Source of the DNA: Gordius sp. MW1
Taxonomy: Eukaryota; Nematomorpha; Gordioida; Gordea; Gordiidae
Length of the DNA stretch: 64,000 nucleotides
NCBI GenBank assembly: GCA_964036665.1
Contig: OZ038532.1
Span: 8,494,001 to 8,558,000 of the forward strand
Direction: 5' to 3'
The notes below the pieces were generated by a model. That model worked only from the letters and a program-made list of their open reading frames with translations, was not told the origin of the DNA and did no database searches. Shown here piece after piece: positions 54,700 through 64,000 of this stretch (position 1 is the first letter of the stretch; each line of letters begins with the position of its first letter). The position numbers and the translations under genes are program-made.

Positions 54700-55079
54700 A
54701 AATACACATATCATTTTATTAGTATTCAATATAAAATAAATTATAAACATCAATTAATTTTCAAATAAAGTAGAACATTTAGTTTAAACAAAAATTTATT
54801 AGCCTACCAGACTTAAAGTGTGAATTTATTAGCATTTTATCCAAAAGATTTAGTATACTTAAAAATCCTATAAAAACAAAGCTTAAAAAGGCTGAAAAGA
54901 TAGTTCAGGGTATTTGTTCACTACAAAATATACTGATAATAAAGCTTTGCCTATATATGATTATGAGATTAACAATACATAACAGTTGAAAATATCTTTC
55001 AACCCAACAGAGAGATATGAGATATTTGTACAAATTCCAATAATTTAAATACTTTATTCATATATAAATACAAATTTTG
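54700..55079. other. AT-rich interior of outer PIF element
   Basis: No coding remnant recognised. Confidence 0.35.
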
Positions 55080-55400
55080 TAAAAGATTTATTAATTAAAA
55101 TTTATTGGGATCAGATAAGGCTTTAAAATCTTGAAGAGAATCAAGGAATGTCTTTTCCAGATCCTGAGAAGTTCTTTGCTTCTCTGCCTCTATGTCTATT
55201 TTCTTCAGAGTCATTTAGTTTTGCAATAATCCACTTTTAAAGTTAGTATTTTAATTGATATTAGTTACCAGCTAAGTTGCATTATGTGGCCATCAAACCC
55301 CAGGCTTATTCCATTCAATTATTCATATGGAGCTTTTCATGTGCCTTTCCACACTTCTTAATAATGTTTTTACTTGATCTTGTTCTTGTCTATCTATCTA
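55080..55400 (-). pseudogene. Possible accessory-protein remnant of outer PIF element
   Basis: The minus strand has open pieces such as LKKIDIEAEKQRTSQDLEKT followed by FLDSLQDFKAL, a charged helical stretch like the C-terminal part of Myb/SANT-type proteins of PIF/Harbinger elements. An upstream piece reads QDQVKTLLRSVERHMKS. Stops lie between. Assignment rests on position and composition only. Confidence 0.3.
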
Positions 55401-55619
55401 AACATATTAGGTCAGAGTAATAGCTTACTCAATAGCTTGTAGCTTGTTGATCGCGGTTGAGTTGATACGGCAAAATTACAAAAACGACGTCACGTTCGTA
55501 TTAAGACGGGTCTATGTTTTAACATGCATTCGCTTTTTCAAGCTAGCTACAAAAGCGCGTATTAAGACGCACCCTAATCATAGACTAAAATACCATAGCC
55601 TGCCGAACAGCTGATAATT

Positions 55620-58600
55620 CAGAAGTAACTATATAAATCGCCATGCTTGTGGAAATTTTGATTCCAGTCGAAAAGACAAAGCTGTAAAAGGCAAAGTAAA
55701 TGTACGTATCACACTATATATTAAAAATATCATATTATTTTATTAAGTATGAACAATAAAACTATTAAAAAGGTATACCTTTATATTTTATTGTTATATT
55801 AGTTAAAATAAATATAATAAATTTGCTATGTGTACTATTGTATATAATTATTTAAGTTAACATTATAGATTATTGTTGAAATCGCAAAAACACGTTCATA
55901 ATATTACGATATTCTATCATGCTATAGTTTATGAAGTAATAGTAGGTTATCTTGTTCCATTCCTAAGTTAAAAAAGGTAAGAGGAGCCTTTTAATGTAAA
56001 GCACAATGTCATGGAAAAAAGTGGTGGAAGCCAACTTTTTTCACTAAGCATTGATTAATAGATTGCTCACTAGACTACTCTGCCTTATAAAAGCACGTCT
56101 GCTATTTATAAAACAAATAAATTTTAACATTTTTATTATTTTAAGACTAAATATACATAATATAATTTAAAAGCATTATTTAATTAGAAATTGTTAGAAG
56201 CTAATCGCACAATCTTAGGAAATAGTTTTAAAAATTACTTGAATAAAACAATTGATAAACCTTCACTAGCAAATCCTTTTTTTACATTCATAATTTTTTT
56301 TATTGTGAAATATATTTCCTAATAATATATAAATTTAGAAAAAAAAATTTGAATGAATAATATTGTTAATTGAAACTACAAATTAGCATAAATAAAATGT
56401 TATTGATTTAAAATAAAATATCTTTAGTTAATTTATGCAAATACATTTTAAAGTTTTATTTGAAACATTAAAATTCAAGGTATTTGACTATAACATTGGA
56501 TTTATATACAAGAATCACACCTGTTTAACATATCTAATGGTCAATTGTCCACCCCTACCTTCTATATTAACTCATTCCAATCAGCTAAACTTAGATCTTT
56601 TCTCTTTCTCACTTACTCTTTAAGTTAGCTAATATACTCCTTTAAATTGCATATTTTAAATAACAATGACATTATGTTCAAAACAACTACCTTAAGGCTA
56701 TAAAATTATTAATGGCACATTAAATTTATACATGGTTTTTAACAGTATTAAATAGAAAAGTTTAATTAACAATAAAATATAAAAAATGGGCAAAATCATT
56801 ATTCATGTTAATTTGCCATCTTTATTTTCTGACTTAAGAGCCAAGTATGGGTTTAAACGACAATACTGATTTTGATTAAAAACAATAAACATTTGGTCAA
56901 AAATTTATTATATTAATTTTCACAAGGCTCTTTATTAATGAATCAAATAAGTTATGCTAAAATTAATCATTTCATATTTTCTGTTCCTGTAACAGACTTA
57001 TTTTCCTTGATTAATATGTACCATATTAATATTCATCATTTTTTGTAGGGCTCATAGTTGCTAATAAAACAATGAGTATTTACAAAATATAAAATAAGTT
57101 ACAATGGTCTGTTCCTTGTACGCTGTGGCAAGCATCTAACATAAGTTGTGCATCTTTTAGTTAGAGAACTTTAAAGATGTTTTTAAACATTCAAAAAAAT
57201 AACTTTGGGGCATATGCATACTGGCTGGCACAGATATATTAGAGGCACAAACATCGCCTCACACAATCAATATAAATCTAATATAAAGTTACATAAGGGA
57301 GTATATATCTGGGATTGCACAGGTATATTAGAGGTAAAAACATCACCTAATACAGCAATCAATATAATTATGACATAAAGTTACTTGACAACATTCTACT
57401 ATTTTTGAGCATTAATCTAAAATTAACAATAGGACTACAAAGATTTATAATGTGATTAAATTGACAAAAAATTACTTTGAATATTTGACCAATGTGCATA
57501 ATATTTACTTGGAATAAATGAGATATATGAGGTGAAATGGGATGCCAAGATTGAACTATTAGCATATTCACTTGTTTGATGTGGTATTTGTATTTACAAC
57601 TATAAAATTTAAACCAATGTGCATAATATTTACTTGAAATGGATGAGATATATGAGGTGGAATGAAATGCCAAGATTGAACTATTAGCATATTAACGAAT
57701 ATTAGAGATGTCATTCAATATACTTTGATGTGGTATATTGAGATGCTCTTTGGTCACCAAAAATGAATTTGCATATTTTATAGCCCTCCCAGGACATTTT
57801 TTATTTCTACAACGCAGGTAAATTTGAGAATTTTTTCCTGTTTTATATTTGGTGTAATGATAATTATTAAAACTATAAATAGGTTGATTTTTTGAGTTAA
57901 CATGTTATTCGGAAATTAAAAATTTGAAGTTGGCGCTAAATATCGACAAATTTGGTGATCTTCTTGGTGATCTTAAGATCACCATTTGCCTTTAAAAACT
58001 TTGCCTTTACAAACGAAACGGGAAATTTTAACTGCGTAAAGAACTAAACGTAATATATTTCGTTCTATTTTACTACATTTTTTTTAAATTTATAAATTAA
58101 GTTACTAAATCATAAAAAAACATTTAGTAAAGAAAAAATATAATTAAGGAAAGAGAAAACACCATTGTTTTTGAATTTGAATAATCTTTTAAGAAAAAAT
58201 GAATATTTTACGATTTAGAATGATAAAGAGAAATATAAATATAGCGCCTTCTATAATATATTTTATTTAAAGTATTAATTGAATATGAAAGATACAACTT
58301 TACATAAAACGATACCGGGCATCATGCAAGATTTAAAAAATAAAAATATTTTAATAAATTAACTAATTGTCAATAAATATCCTTTAAAAACAATGGTTTT
58401 ATAAAATTTTTGCCTAATGTTAGTTTTAAATTCTTGGTTTAAAATATTGCAAAAATATGAAGTAAAATTTTGCTATACATATTAATTATTAATTTAACCA
58501 ATAATTGTAAATAATTCCATGAGCCTAATTCCTGATCAACAATGTGATTAATTAAAGATAAAAAAATGTTAGATCTAAGTGTGTTTTTAGTATGGAAGTG

Positions 58601-58928
58601 AGAGGAGTATCACCAAAATAATTTGTAATTTTAATTATTTTATTTCTTAGAGTTTTCACAGTTTTTTTAATGCTTTATAATCATGTCCCTTCTCTTTTCT
58701 TTCTTAAACTCATTGCATATGAATGATCTTTCATTACTAAAAAATTTTAAAAATTATAAGACCTAGTATTTAATGTATTGCACATTATCTTGGGGAAGAT
58801 ACTGAACATCTAAATATATAAATTTATTATATGTTTATATATTATAACGATATTATACAGTATATAAATAACAGGGAAAAAATATAATAATGTAACCTTT
58901 TTTAAATATGATAATGTAAATTTTTTTC
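55620..58928. other. Interior of element X, no gene recognised
   Basis: Mostly A+T with short ORFs that show no motifs. Apart from the repeats near 57.5 kb, nothing can be named. Confidence 0.4.
57485..57695. repeat. Direct repeat of about 80-100 bp within element X
   Basis: 57490-57575 and 57612-57697 share CCAATGTGCATAATATTTAC, ATGAGATATATGAGGTG and GCCAAGATTGAACTATTAGC. The 101-codon minus-strand ORF here is a by-product. Words like GGCATATTAGAGGTA are also repeated around 57235 and 57325. Confidence 0.75.
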
Positions 58929-59112
58929 CTATAGCTGTTTGTCACATTTAGTTGTCAGCTCCCTCAAGTAGGTTCTCCATGTATTCCTGCACTTACACCA
59001 GCTTAACATTAGCTCGTACCTTCTAAAGTCCTTATCTATTTTATGCTTCCAAGTCAGTTTAGGCCTCCCTCTCTTCTTGATATGATTTGCCAAGTGACTT
59101 TCCTCCCAACAG
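58929..59112 (-). pseudogene. C-terminal tail of second LINE family
   Basis: The minus strand reads GRPKLTWKHKIDKDFRRYEL, then a W-rich segment and LRELTTKCDKQL, ending at a stop (58929-58931). It corresponds to the 39581-39751 tail. The rest of the LINE is absent. Confidence 0.5.
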
Positions 59113-59727
59113 AAAAAAATTATGATAATGTATCTAATTATTTACTTGCTGTGAGGGAAATTTGTTAAATCTGTTAATCCTTATGACTGATCTTGTTCAA
59201 TTTAATTCAAATTTAAAAATTACTTACAATAAATTTTGGGATGGCTCAGTATTTCCTTGATCAAGAGACTGATCTAGTTTAATCAAGCACAGTATTTTCT
59301 TTAAGGTACAATTTAAACTTCTATTTTTATTAAAATCCTGGGGTCGAAAGTGGTTACTGCAGATACTTGAATGTTTTTTAAATTTAAATTTAGGGCCCAT
59401 CAATTTAATCTATTTAGACAATAACTCTGGATTTTTGGAAATCTAAAAATATACATAAATTCATTTATAATTACTTGTGAAATGAAAGCCTTTTGCTATT
59501 TTCTTTGTTAAGGTAAGATATGGAGTTCTTTACTGAGCAAGACCTCATATTCCAACAAATTTTTTTTTTAATTTTTTTATGTTATTAATTTATTTAAAAA
59601 AAATATTAAAAATTTCATTTTTGATGAAATTTAGCATATATTTTAGGATATCAATTTTACCTTAATTTCAAGAATTTCCACTTGGGCGACTTCTTAGGTT
59701 ACTTTCTGATGTTAATGTAAAAAAAGG

Positions 59728-59990
59728 TTCGGGTATAAGCGTCCGACACTTTTGAGACCGGTTTTCACACATATTCATACGCATGTAATATGTACAATTA
59801 AAACAAAATAAGTTATATCAAAATGTATAATATCTATTTTATAAATAAATACATATTATCAAATAAATAACTGAATATAACCCTAACCCTGGCCTATATA
59901 TTACATTTTACATATATTACATTTTGCGCAGAGTTATTTTACCTCTCATTGTGATTGGGTTATCTTAGAAAGTGTCGGACGGATGCCTAA
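59728..59990. mobile_element. Small MITE at the right end of element X
   Basis: Ends GGTATAAGCGTCCGACACTTT and AAAGTGTCGGACGGATGCC are inverted relative to each other. The interior holds AACCCTAACCCTGGCCTATAT and repeated TATATTACATTTTGC words, the latter shared with 7300-7355 in HINE copy A. No ORF. Confidence 0.5.
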
Positions 59991-60047
59991 AAACCGTAAA
60001 AAAACAGCTGTTCGGCAGTCTATGGTATTATTAGTCTATGACCCTAA

Positions 60048-60420
60048 CACGAGTATAGGAGGAGCTTTATGTCAGGTCGAGGATGGAATTAAACATCCTG
60101 TAATTTATTTTTCGCGTAAACTTAAAAGAGCGGAACGCAATTACTCTGTAATTAAAAAAGAAGCGCTTGCTATAACATTTGGTTTAAAACGATGAAGAGA
60201 ATATTTAAAAGGCAAGACCTTTACCGTTTTTACCGATCACAAGCCTTTAATTAATTTTTACCAAAAGATTAATACTGAATATTTGATGTCCCCACGTTTG
60301 CAAAGGTGGTTTTTAATACTTGGTAATGTTTCTTAAACATTAAAATATCGTAAAGGTAAAAATAATTGCTTAGCAGACGTTTTGTCGCGTAGTGGTAATA
60401 ACGAGATAGTTGACAACGGT
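60048..60420 (+). pseudogene. Ty3/gypsy RNase H, second part
   Basis: Resumes exactly after the ACCCTAA flank of element X, in frame with 52203. It reads SIGGALCQVEDG, then VIYFSRKLKRAERNYSVI and KKEALAITFGLKR, a stop in place of Trp, TDHKPLINFYQK and the tail NNCLADVLSR. Two stops interrupt it. Confidence 0.88.
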
Positions 60421-60599
60421 ATGGACACGCAAACTAAAGAGCATTACGTAATGTATTAAAAATTGTTGAGTTTAACACTATAGTTAAGAGCTCAGAGACT
60501 GACCCGGATTTTATTAAAATAAAAGATATTTTATTGGGTAATGAGGATAGTCAGTCGGTACCTTTAGCTTTTAAACATGTGCTTAATGAGCTTTATTTG

Positions 60600-61290
60600 G
60601 AGGATAACGTAATTGAACGAGACGAAAAAGTTGTCATACCTACCGAGCTACGTTAGGATGTTTTAAAGGTACTTCACGAAGGGCATACAGGTATTACAAA
60701 GATGAAAGACATGGCTAGAAGGTATGTCTGTTGGCCTAAGATAACGAAAGATATTGAAAGACAGGTTTGACAATGTGAATGATGCAAGGCAAAGACGGCC
60801 ATGCCTCGCAGAGACAAAGCGGCGAGATGGACACGTCCTAGAGAACCATGGGATCGCATACACATTGATTTTTTCGAACTTGATAAAAACGCTATATTTT
60901 AATTATAGATGCTTTTTTGGGTTGGACTGAATTTAAAAATGTTTTTAATATCTTTACCCTAGTAACGCTAAATTTTTTAAAAGATATAATTAGTTGGTAT
61001 GGTTAAGGTGCCTAGTAACCGATAACGGCAGATCATTTACTAGCGCGGAGTTCAATATATTTTGTGAAAAATGGAAAATAAGACATGTATTAACACCACC
61101 ATATCATCCATGTTCTAATGGACAGGTTGAGAGATATGTAGGTATAGTTAAAAAATGGATTAGGTTATCACAGACTGGTAAGAATGGTACCTGGCTCTAT
61201 AGATTATATCATAACATGTCACTAAGGTATTCAGATCGTTTACCAATAGGCGAAGAGTTTCTTGAACGTAAATTAAGATATTACCTGATT
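60600..61290 (+). pseudogene. Ty3/gypsy integrase
   Basis: Integrase HHCC finger: LHEGHTGITKMKDMARRYV, then a Cys pair separated by Glu and a TGA stop, so the finger is broken. WDRIHIDF marks the first catalytic Asp. 60994-61260 shows VTDNGRSFTSAEF (second Asp) and PYHPCSNGQVERYVGIVKKW with the catalytic Glu about 35 residues later. Homology ends near 61290, where an RTE fragment begins. The C-terminus, polypurine tract and direct 3' LTR are not present downstream. Confidence 0.9.
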
Positions 61291-62093
61291 ATGATCTTCG
61301 CCTTTTTGAAAATAGGTGTCAACCATCGCCATGTCATTTGCTTGGATACTTGGAGAAATTTTTCCACTTCTTTGTTCTGCAGACCATGCCCATAGCCTCC
61401 ATGATTGCGTTCATACCCGAGGCGATCTTTCCCTACATGAGCGTTGAAATCTGCCCCAATAATTAGCCTTTCTTCCTGTCCTATTCCTTATATTTTTTTT
61501 TCCAATGAATCGAAGAATATGTCTTTCTCGATTCCGGACACCCAATTTGGGTAGCATACGCGCACATAACGGTTAGGAGGCCCCCTTGATTTGCAATCTT
61601 CACCCACATTAGCCTGTCGGAACAACGCTTGACTTCCACCACCTTGTCCTTGAACGATTCGCTTAGAACGATACCGACCCCGTTTTTACGATTTGGTGAC
61701 CCACTGTAGAAAAGCTTGTATCCTTCTCCTAATTCCAGAGCTTTCGTTCCGTTTCACCTCATCTCTTGTAGGCAAGCGATGTGTATCTTTCTTCTTTTTA
61801 GCATTTGTGCGACCTCGATGCTCTTCCCCGTCAACGTTCCCACATTCCAGCACGTTGTTCGCATTCTTTCAACAACTATAACCGCCTTCGTTGTGAGTTG
61901 GGCAGTAACCCTAGTGTATTTTTCACATTGCACGGGCGGGGTATGCAGTGCGCGTCGTTTGTGGAGGACGCCCTAGCCTTTTCTTGTCTTGCTTGAACTA
62001 TCATAATTTTGAAATTGGTTTTATAGCCGGTTTCCGACCTGACGCCAACCCTCCACTATTTGCACACGGACTTGGGATCGTCGTAGGTAGTGT
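61291..62093 (-). pseudogene. RTE 5' fragment (endonuclease part only)
   Basis: Minus strand from the conserved 5' leader at 62093 to about 61291: NVGTLTGKSIEVAQ, the catalytic Glu in LQEMR followed by a stop in place of Trp, YSGSPNRKNGVGIVL, and near the left edge the NTYFQK equivalent (DTYFQKGEDH). RT and the 3' tail are absent, the opposite of the usual 5' truncation. This suggests deletion after insertion. Confidence 0.85.
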
Positions 62094-62148
62094 TGCATTA
62101 TATAGAAGATGATAATTATAATCTATTAGAGGTAAGCGAATACTAAAA

Positions 62149-62932
62149 TTCAGGGGCATTGCCCCTGGTGGGGGGCGTAATGTTTAGGGCGCAGCCCCAT
62201 CACCCCTTGAGGGCCTGACTTGGACCCCGTTTTTACGCCTTGGGATATATGCCTAATTGTTGGCTAGTGTTCTTACAAAACTCACATACTCCGTATAGAC
62301 ATGGCACATTTGTTATGCAATTTATGGGAGAGAAGGTGGGAAGGGTCGTGAATGCCTATGAAATGGGAGGGGGCAATCGTCAAACTTTAAGCAGGGAGTC
62401 AGAGAAATATATACATTTTAGCCTATTAGTTGGCCGCCCACACCAATAAAACTTTACACAGAAAAGTTACAAAAAATTAAGAATTAAGTGAGGCCAGAAA
62501 AAAGGACAAAATGGTTGATCATTGGTCGAGGAACGGTCATTATTTATTATCATCTGAAAGATTTATTTTTTGCAAGGAAATTATAGATTTAAAGCTAAGA
62601 TACCATAAATTTCGAAACCTGCAATAAAATTGGAATTTCACCTTTGGCCGGGGTCAGGCAAATAAGATGTAATTAACGGTCAGCATTAATTTGCAGGGAA
62701 TTATTTAGCCAGTTTCGCCATCATCCGTTTTAAAGCTACAAACCAGACAAATTGGCAAAAAACTAAATATAAAGGTAATCAGTTGGGCCTATAGACTATA
62801 ATGGGTATTGGGCTCGGGCGAGGTCGAAAAAATTAAAGCTAACTAGCTGTCATTATTATTTATTTCCAGCCAAAAAAATTATTATTCATATATTTGAAGT
62901 TAAAATACTATAAATATCAAAATGACACTTTT
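62149..62932 (-). mobile_element. HINE copy C, 3' portion
   Basis: The left terminus carries the hairpin CAGGGGCATTGCCCCTG (62151-62167). ACTCCGTATAGACATGGCAC and TTATGCAATTTATGGGAGAG follow, closely matching 47790-47840. Interior units (TTGGTCGAGGAACGGTCAT, GGGCTCGGGCGAGGTCG) match the minus strand of 44650-45040. Cut at right by the inverted LTR. Confidence 0.7.
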
Positions 62933-62933
62933 C

Positions 62934-63559
62934 GTAATCGTGCTACCAATTTAGTAATCGTGCTACCAATTTAGCAGCTGACAAGTTCGATATAGATTTT
63001 GATACAGGTTTATTGACAAGATCCAATATATCTTTATTTCTATCCAATGGACAAATGCCAGTTATAATAATATTTAATCAAATGGGTAGGACAACAATAT
63101 CTTGGATATAAATGTAAGCGTTAAACGATATCAAGTATCTGTGGGCGGTAAAAATATAAGTGCGAAAAATAAGCGAGCTTGGGTGATGTCTAAGGGCTAA
63201 TGTATATATTGAGTTAGGGGCGGTCTGGGTTTTGGAGATAGTTGCAGCAGGACGAACGAGTTCTAAGTAGGAAAAAAAATATGATTATTGCAGGGTAAAA
63301 ATCCAGCCTTATAAACCCTGTCGATGTACTACACTTCCCAATTTGCCTGAGGGATGCCCTTAACCTTACGACAGGTCGATGTACTGCACATCTCCATTAG
63401 CATGAGGCATGCCTTTTACATATTCGTCTGCTTCTAATTAGTGCCTTAAACAAACCATTAATTAGGAATCTCCCGCAGACGATAAATAGTTTCTCACCCA
63501 TTTATTCACATCACTAATTACTTTAAACATTATTCCCACCACTAAATAGATTACTTCCA
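62934..63559 (-). repeat. Inverted solo LTR of the 45-kb gypsy family
   Basis: The reverse complement matches 45045-45646 along its full length, ending GATTACTTCCA. It has an extra GGTAGCACGATTAC unit at its U5 end and scattered substitutions. No internal gypsy sequence adjoins it on either side. Confidence 0.85.
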
Positions 63560-64000
63560 AAACTAATTTATGTGCTAGGGGGGTGGGGTCAAACACTATA
63601 ATTAGAATCGTATAATAAAGGAAAAAACCTCATTATCACTAAAAACATTTTAACCCATTCTAAATTCTATGTCGGAACTTGAGAGAAATATTTGTGAGAG
63701 TCAAGCGGATACTAATTCGTTGTTAGAGGTAATGCGTATTACATAAATGTTTTTTATTAAACCCTCCAAAGTACTTAATTTAATATCACCTTTAGATTTA
63801 GAAATTTAGGTAATTCAATAGTTTCATTTAAAAAAAGTTCCTGCTTGAAAATTTTTAGGTTTTCCCCCAATATTTTTGAAAATGGAAATGTTTTGGGTTA
63901 CATATGCCCCATAAGATGCCTGAAAGTCTTTTTTAATGTTTTCACAATTATTTTATTGCTTTTTTTAAAAATTATGGGCTTAATACGAGGTGTAGAAATT
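63560..64000. other. AT-rich DNA
   Basis: Nothing recognised to the end of the window. Confidence 0.4.

Larger units (their letters stand above)
52204..55574. mobile_element. Outer PIF/Harbinger-type element, TSD TAA
   Basis: The left end is GGCTACGTCTTA (52204-52215), continuing after the inner element as ATACGCGCTAGCTACAA (53760 on). The right end, read on the minus strand from 55574, is GGGTGCGTCTTAATACGCGC then TTTTGTAGCTAGCTTG. The 3-bp flanks are TAA (52201-52203 and 55575-55577, the latter at the edge of the next insertion), the TWA duplication expected for PIF/Harbinger. The interior holds a minisatellite and a decayed minus-strand coding remnant. Confidence 0.75.
55578..60040. mobile_element. 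4.5-kb TIR element X of unknown superfamily
   Basis: Inverted ends of about 36 bp: TCATAGACTAAAATACCATA then GCCTGCCGAACAGCTG on the left, and CAGCTGTTCGGCAGTC then TATGGTATTATTAGTCTATG on the right. The flanks share ACCCTAA (55571-55577 and 60041-60047), and an eighth base differs. An 8-bp duplication would suit P-like or hAT-type elements. It inserted at the right junction of the outer PIF element. No transposase is recognisable in the AT-rich interior, which contains repeats, a LINE tail and a smaller MITE. Confidence 0.7.

Noticed and set aside
57368-57673. 101-codon minus-strand ORF with repeated ISHLFQVNIMHIGQ
   Set aside because: Follows the direct repeat in element X and has no recognisable domain.

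Overview
This is an AT-rich (roughly 70% A+T by eye) stretch of a eukaryotic, almost certainly invertebrate animal, genome. It contains one intact host-type gene, a single-exon rhodopsin-like GPCR at 41593-43095 (-). Nearly everything else recognisable is transposable elements, many nested in one another. Bacterial features (operons, Shine-Dalgarno sites, dense coding) are absent. Introns inferred inside transposase genes are only 32-42 bp, which fits lineages with very short introns such as some flatworms, dicyemids or orthonectids. I cannot name the species.

Layout. 1-9 kb: a hAT-type MITE, a 5'-truncated RTE retrotransposon, and two blocks of a Helitron/Helentron-related non-autonomous family (called HINE here) with tandem core repeats. 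9.7-12.8 kb: a full-length RTE non-LTR retrotransposon with an uninterrupted 995-codon endonuclease/reverse transcriptase ORF and a perfect 20-bp target-site duplication (TSD). 14.8-19.2 kb: a decayed Mutator-like (MULE) element with inverted arrays of a CTCAGT motif. 19.3-23.3 kb: a decayed hAT element interrupted by a 1.7-kb hAT-type non-autonomous element with a perfect 8-bp TSD. 23.3-28.7 kb: mostly unassigned AT-rich DNA with one MITE and an unrecognised pseudogene. 28.7-30.6 kb: a foldback element with arms of about 430 bp. 30.9-32.7 kb: MITEs, a second hAT copy and the end of a PIF/Harbinger element. 32.7-35.6 kb: a decayed autonomous Helitron. 35.6-38.9 kb: a rearranged Ty3/gypsy element with one LTR and its 3' half inverted. 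39-45 kb: LINE remnants, the GPCR, a MITE and HINE 5' ends.

45-63.6 kb is one nested stack. A Ty3/gypsy element (LTR at 45045, zinc knuckle, protease, RT, RNase H and integrase through about 61290) is broken twice. At 47692-51967 a HINE was inserted, itself carrying an RTE copy with a 16-bp TSD. At 52204-60047 a PIF/Harbinger element (TSD TAA) carries a second PIF/Harbinger element and abuts a 4.5-kb TIR element. Removing each insertion with its duplicated target restores the gypsy frame, so the insertion order can be read directly. A 3'-deleted RTE fragment, a HINE 3' end and an LTR in inverted orientation follow.

Regulatory sites, rRNA genes and CRISPR arrays were not seen. One weak tRNA-like remnant is reported. 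Long intervals with nothing recognisable are listed as such.
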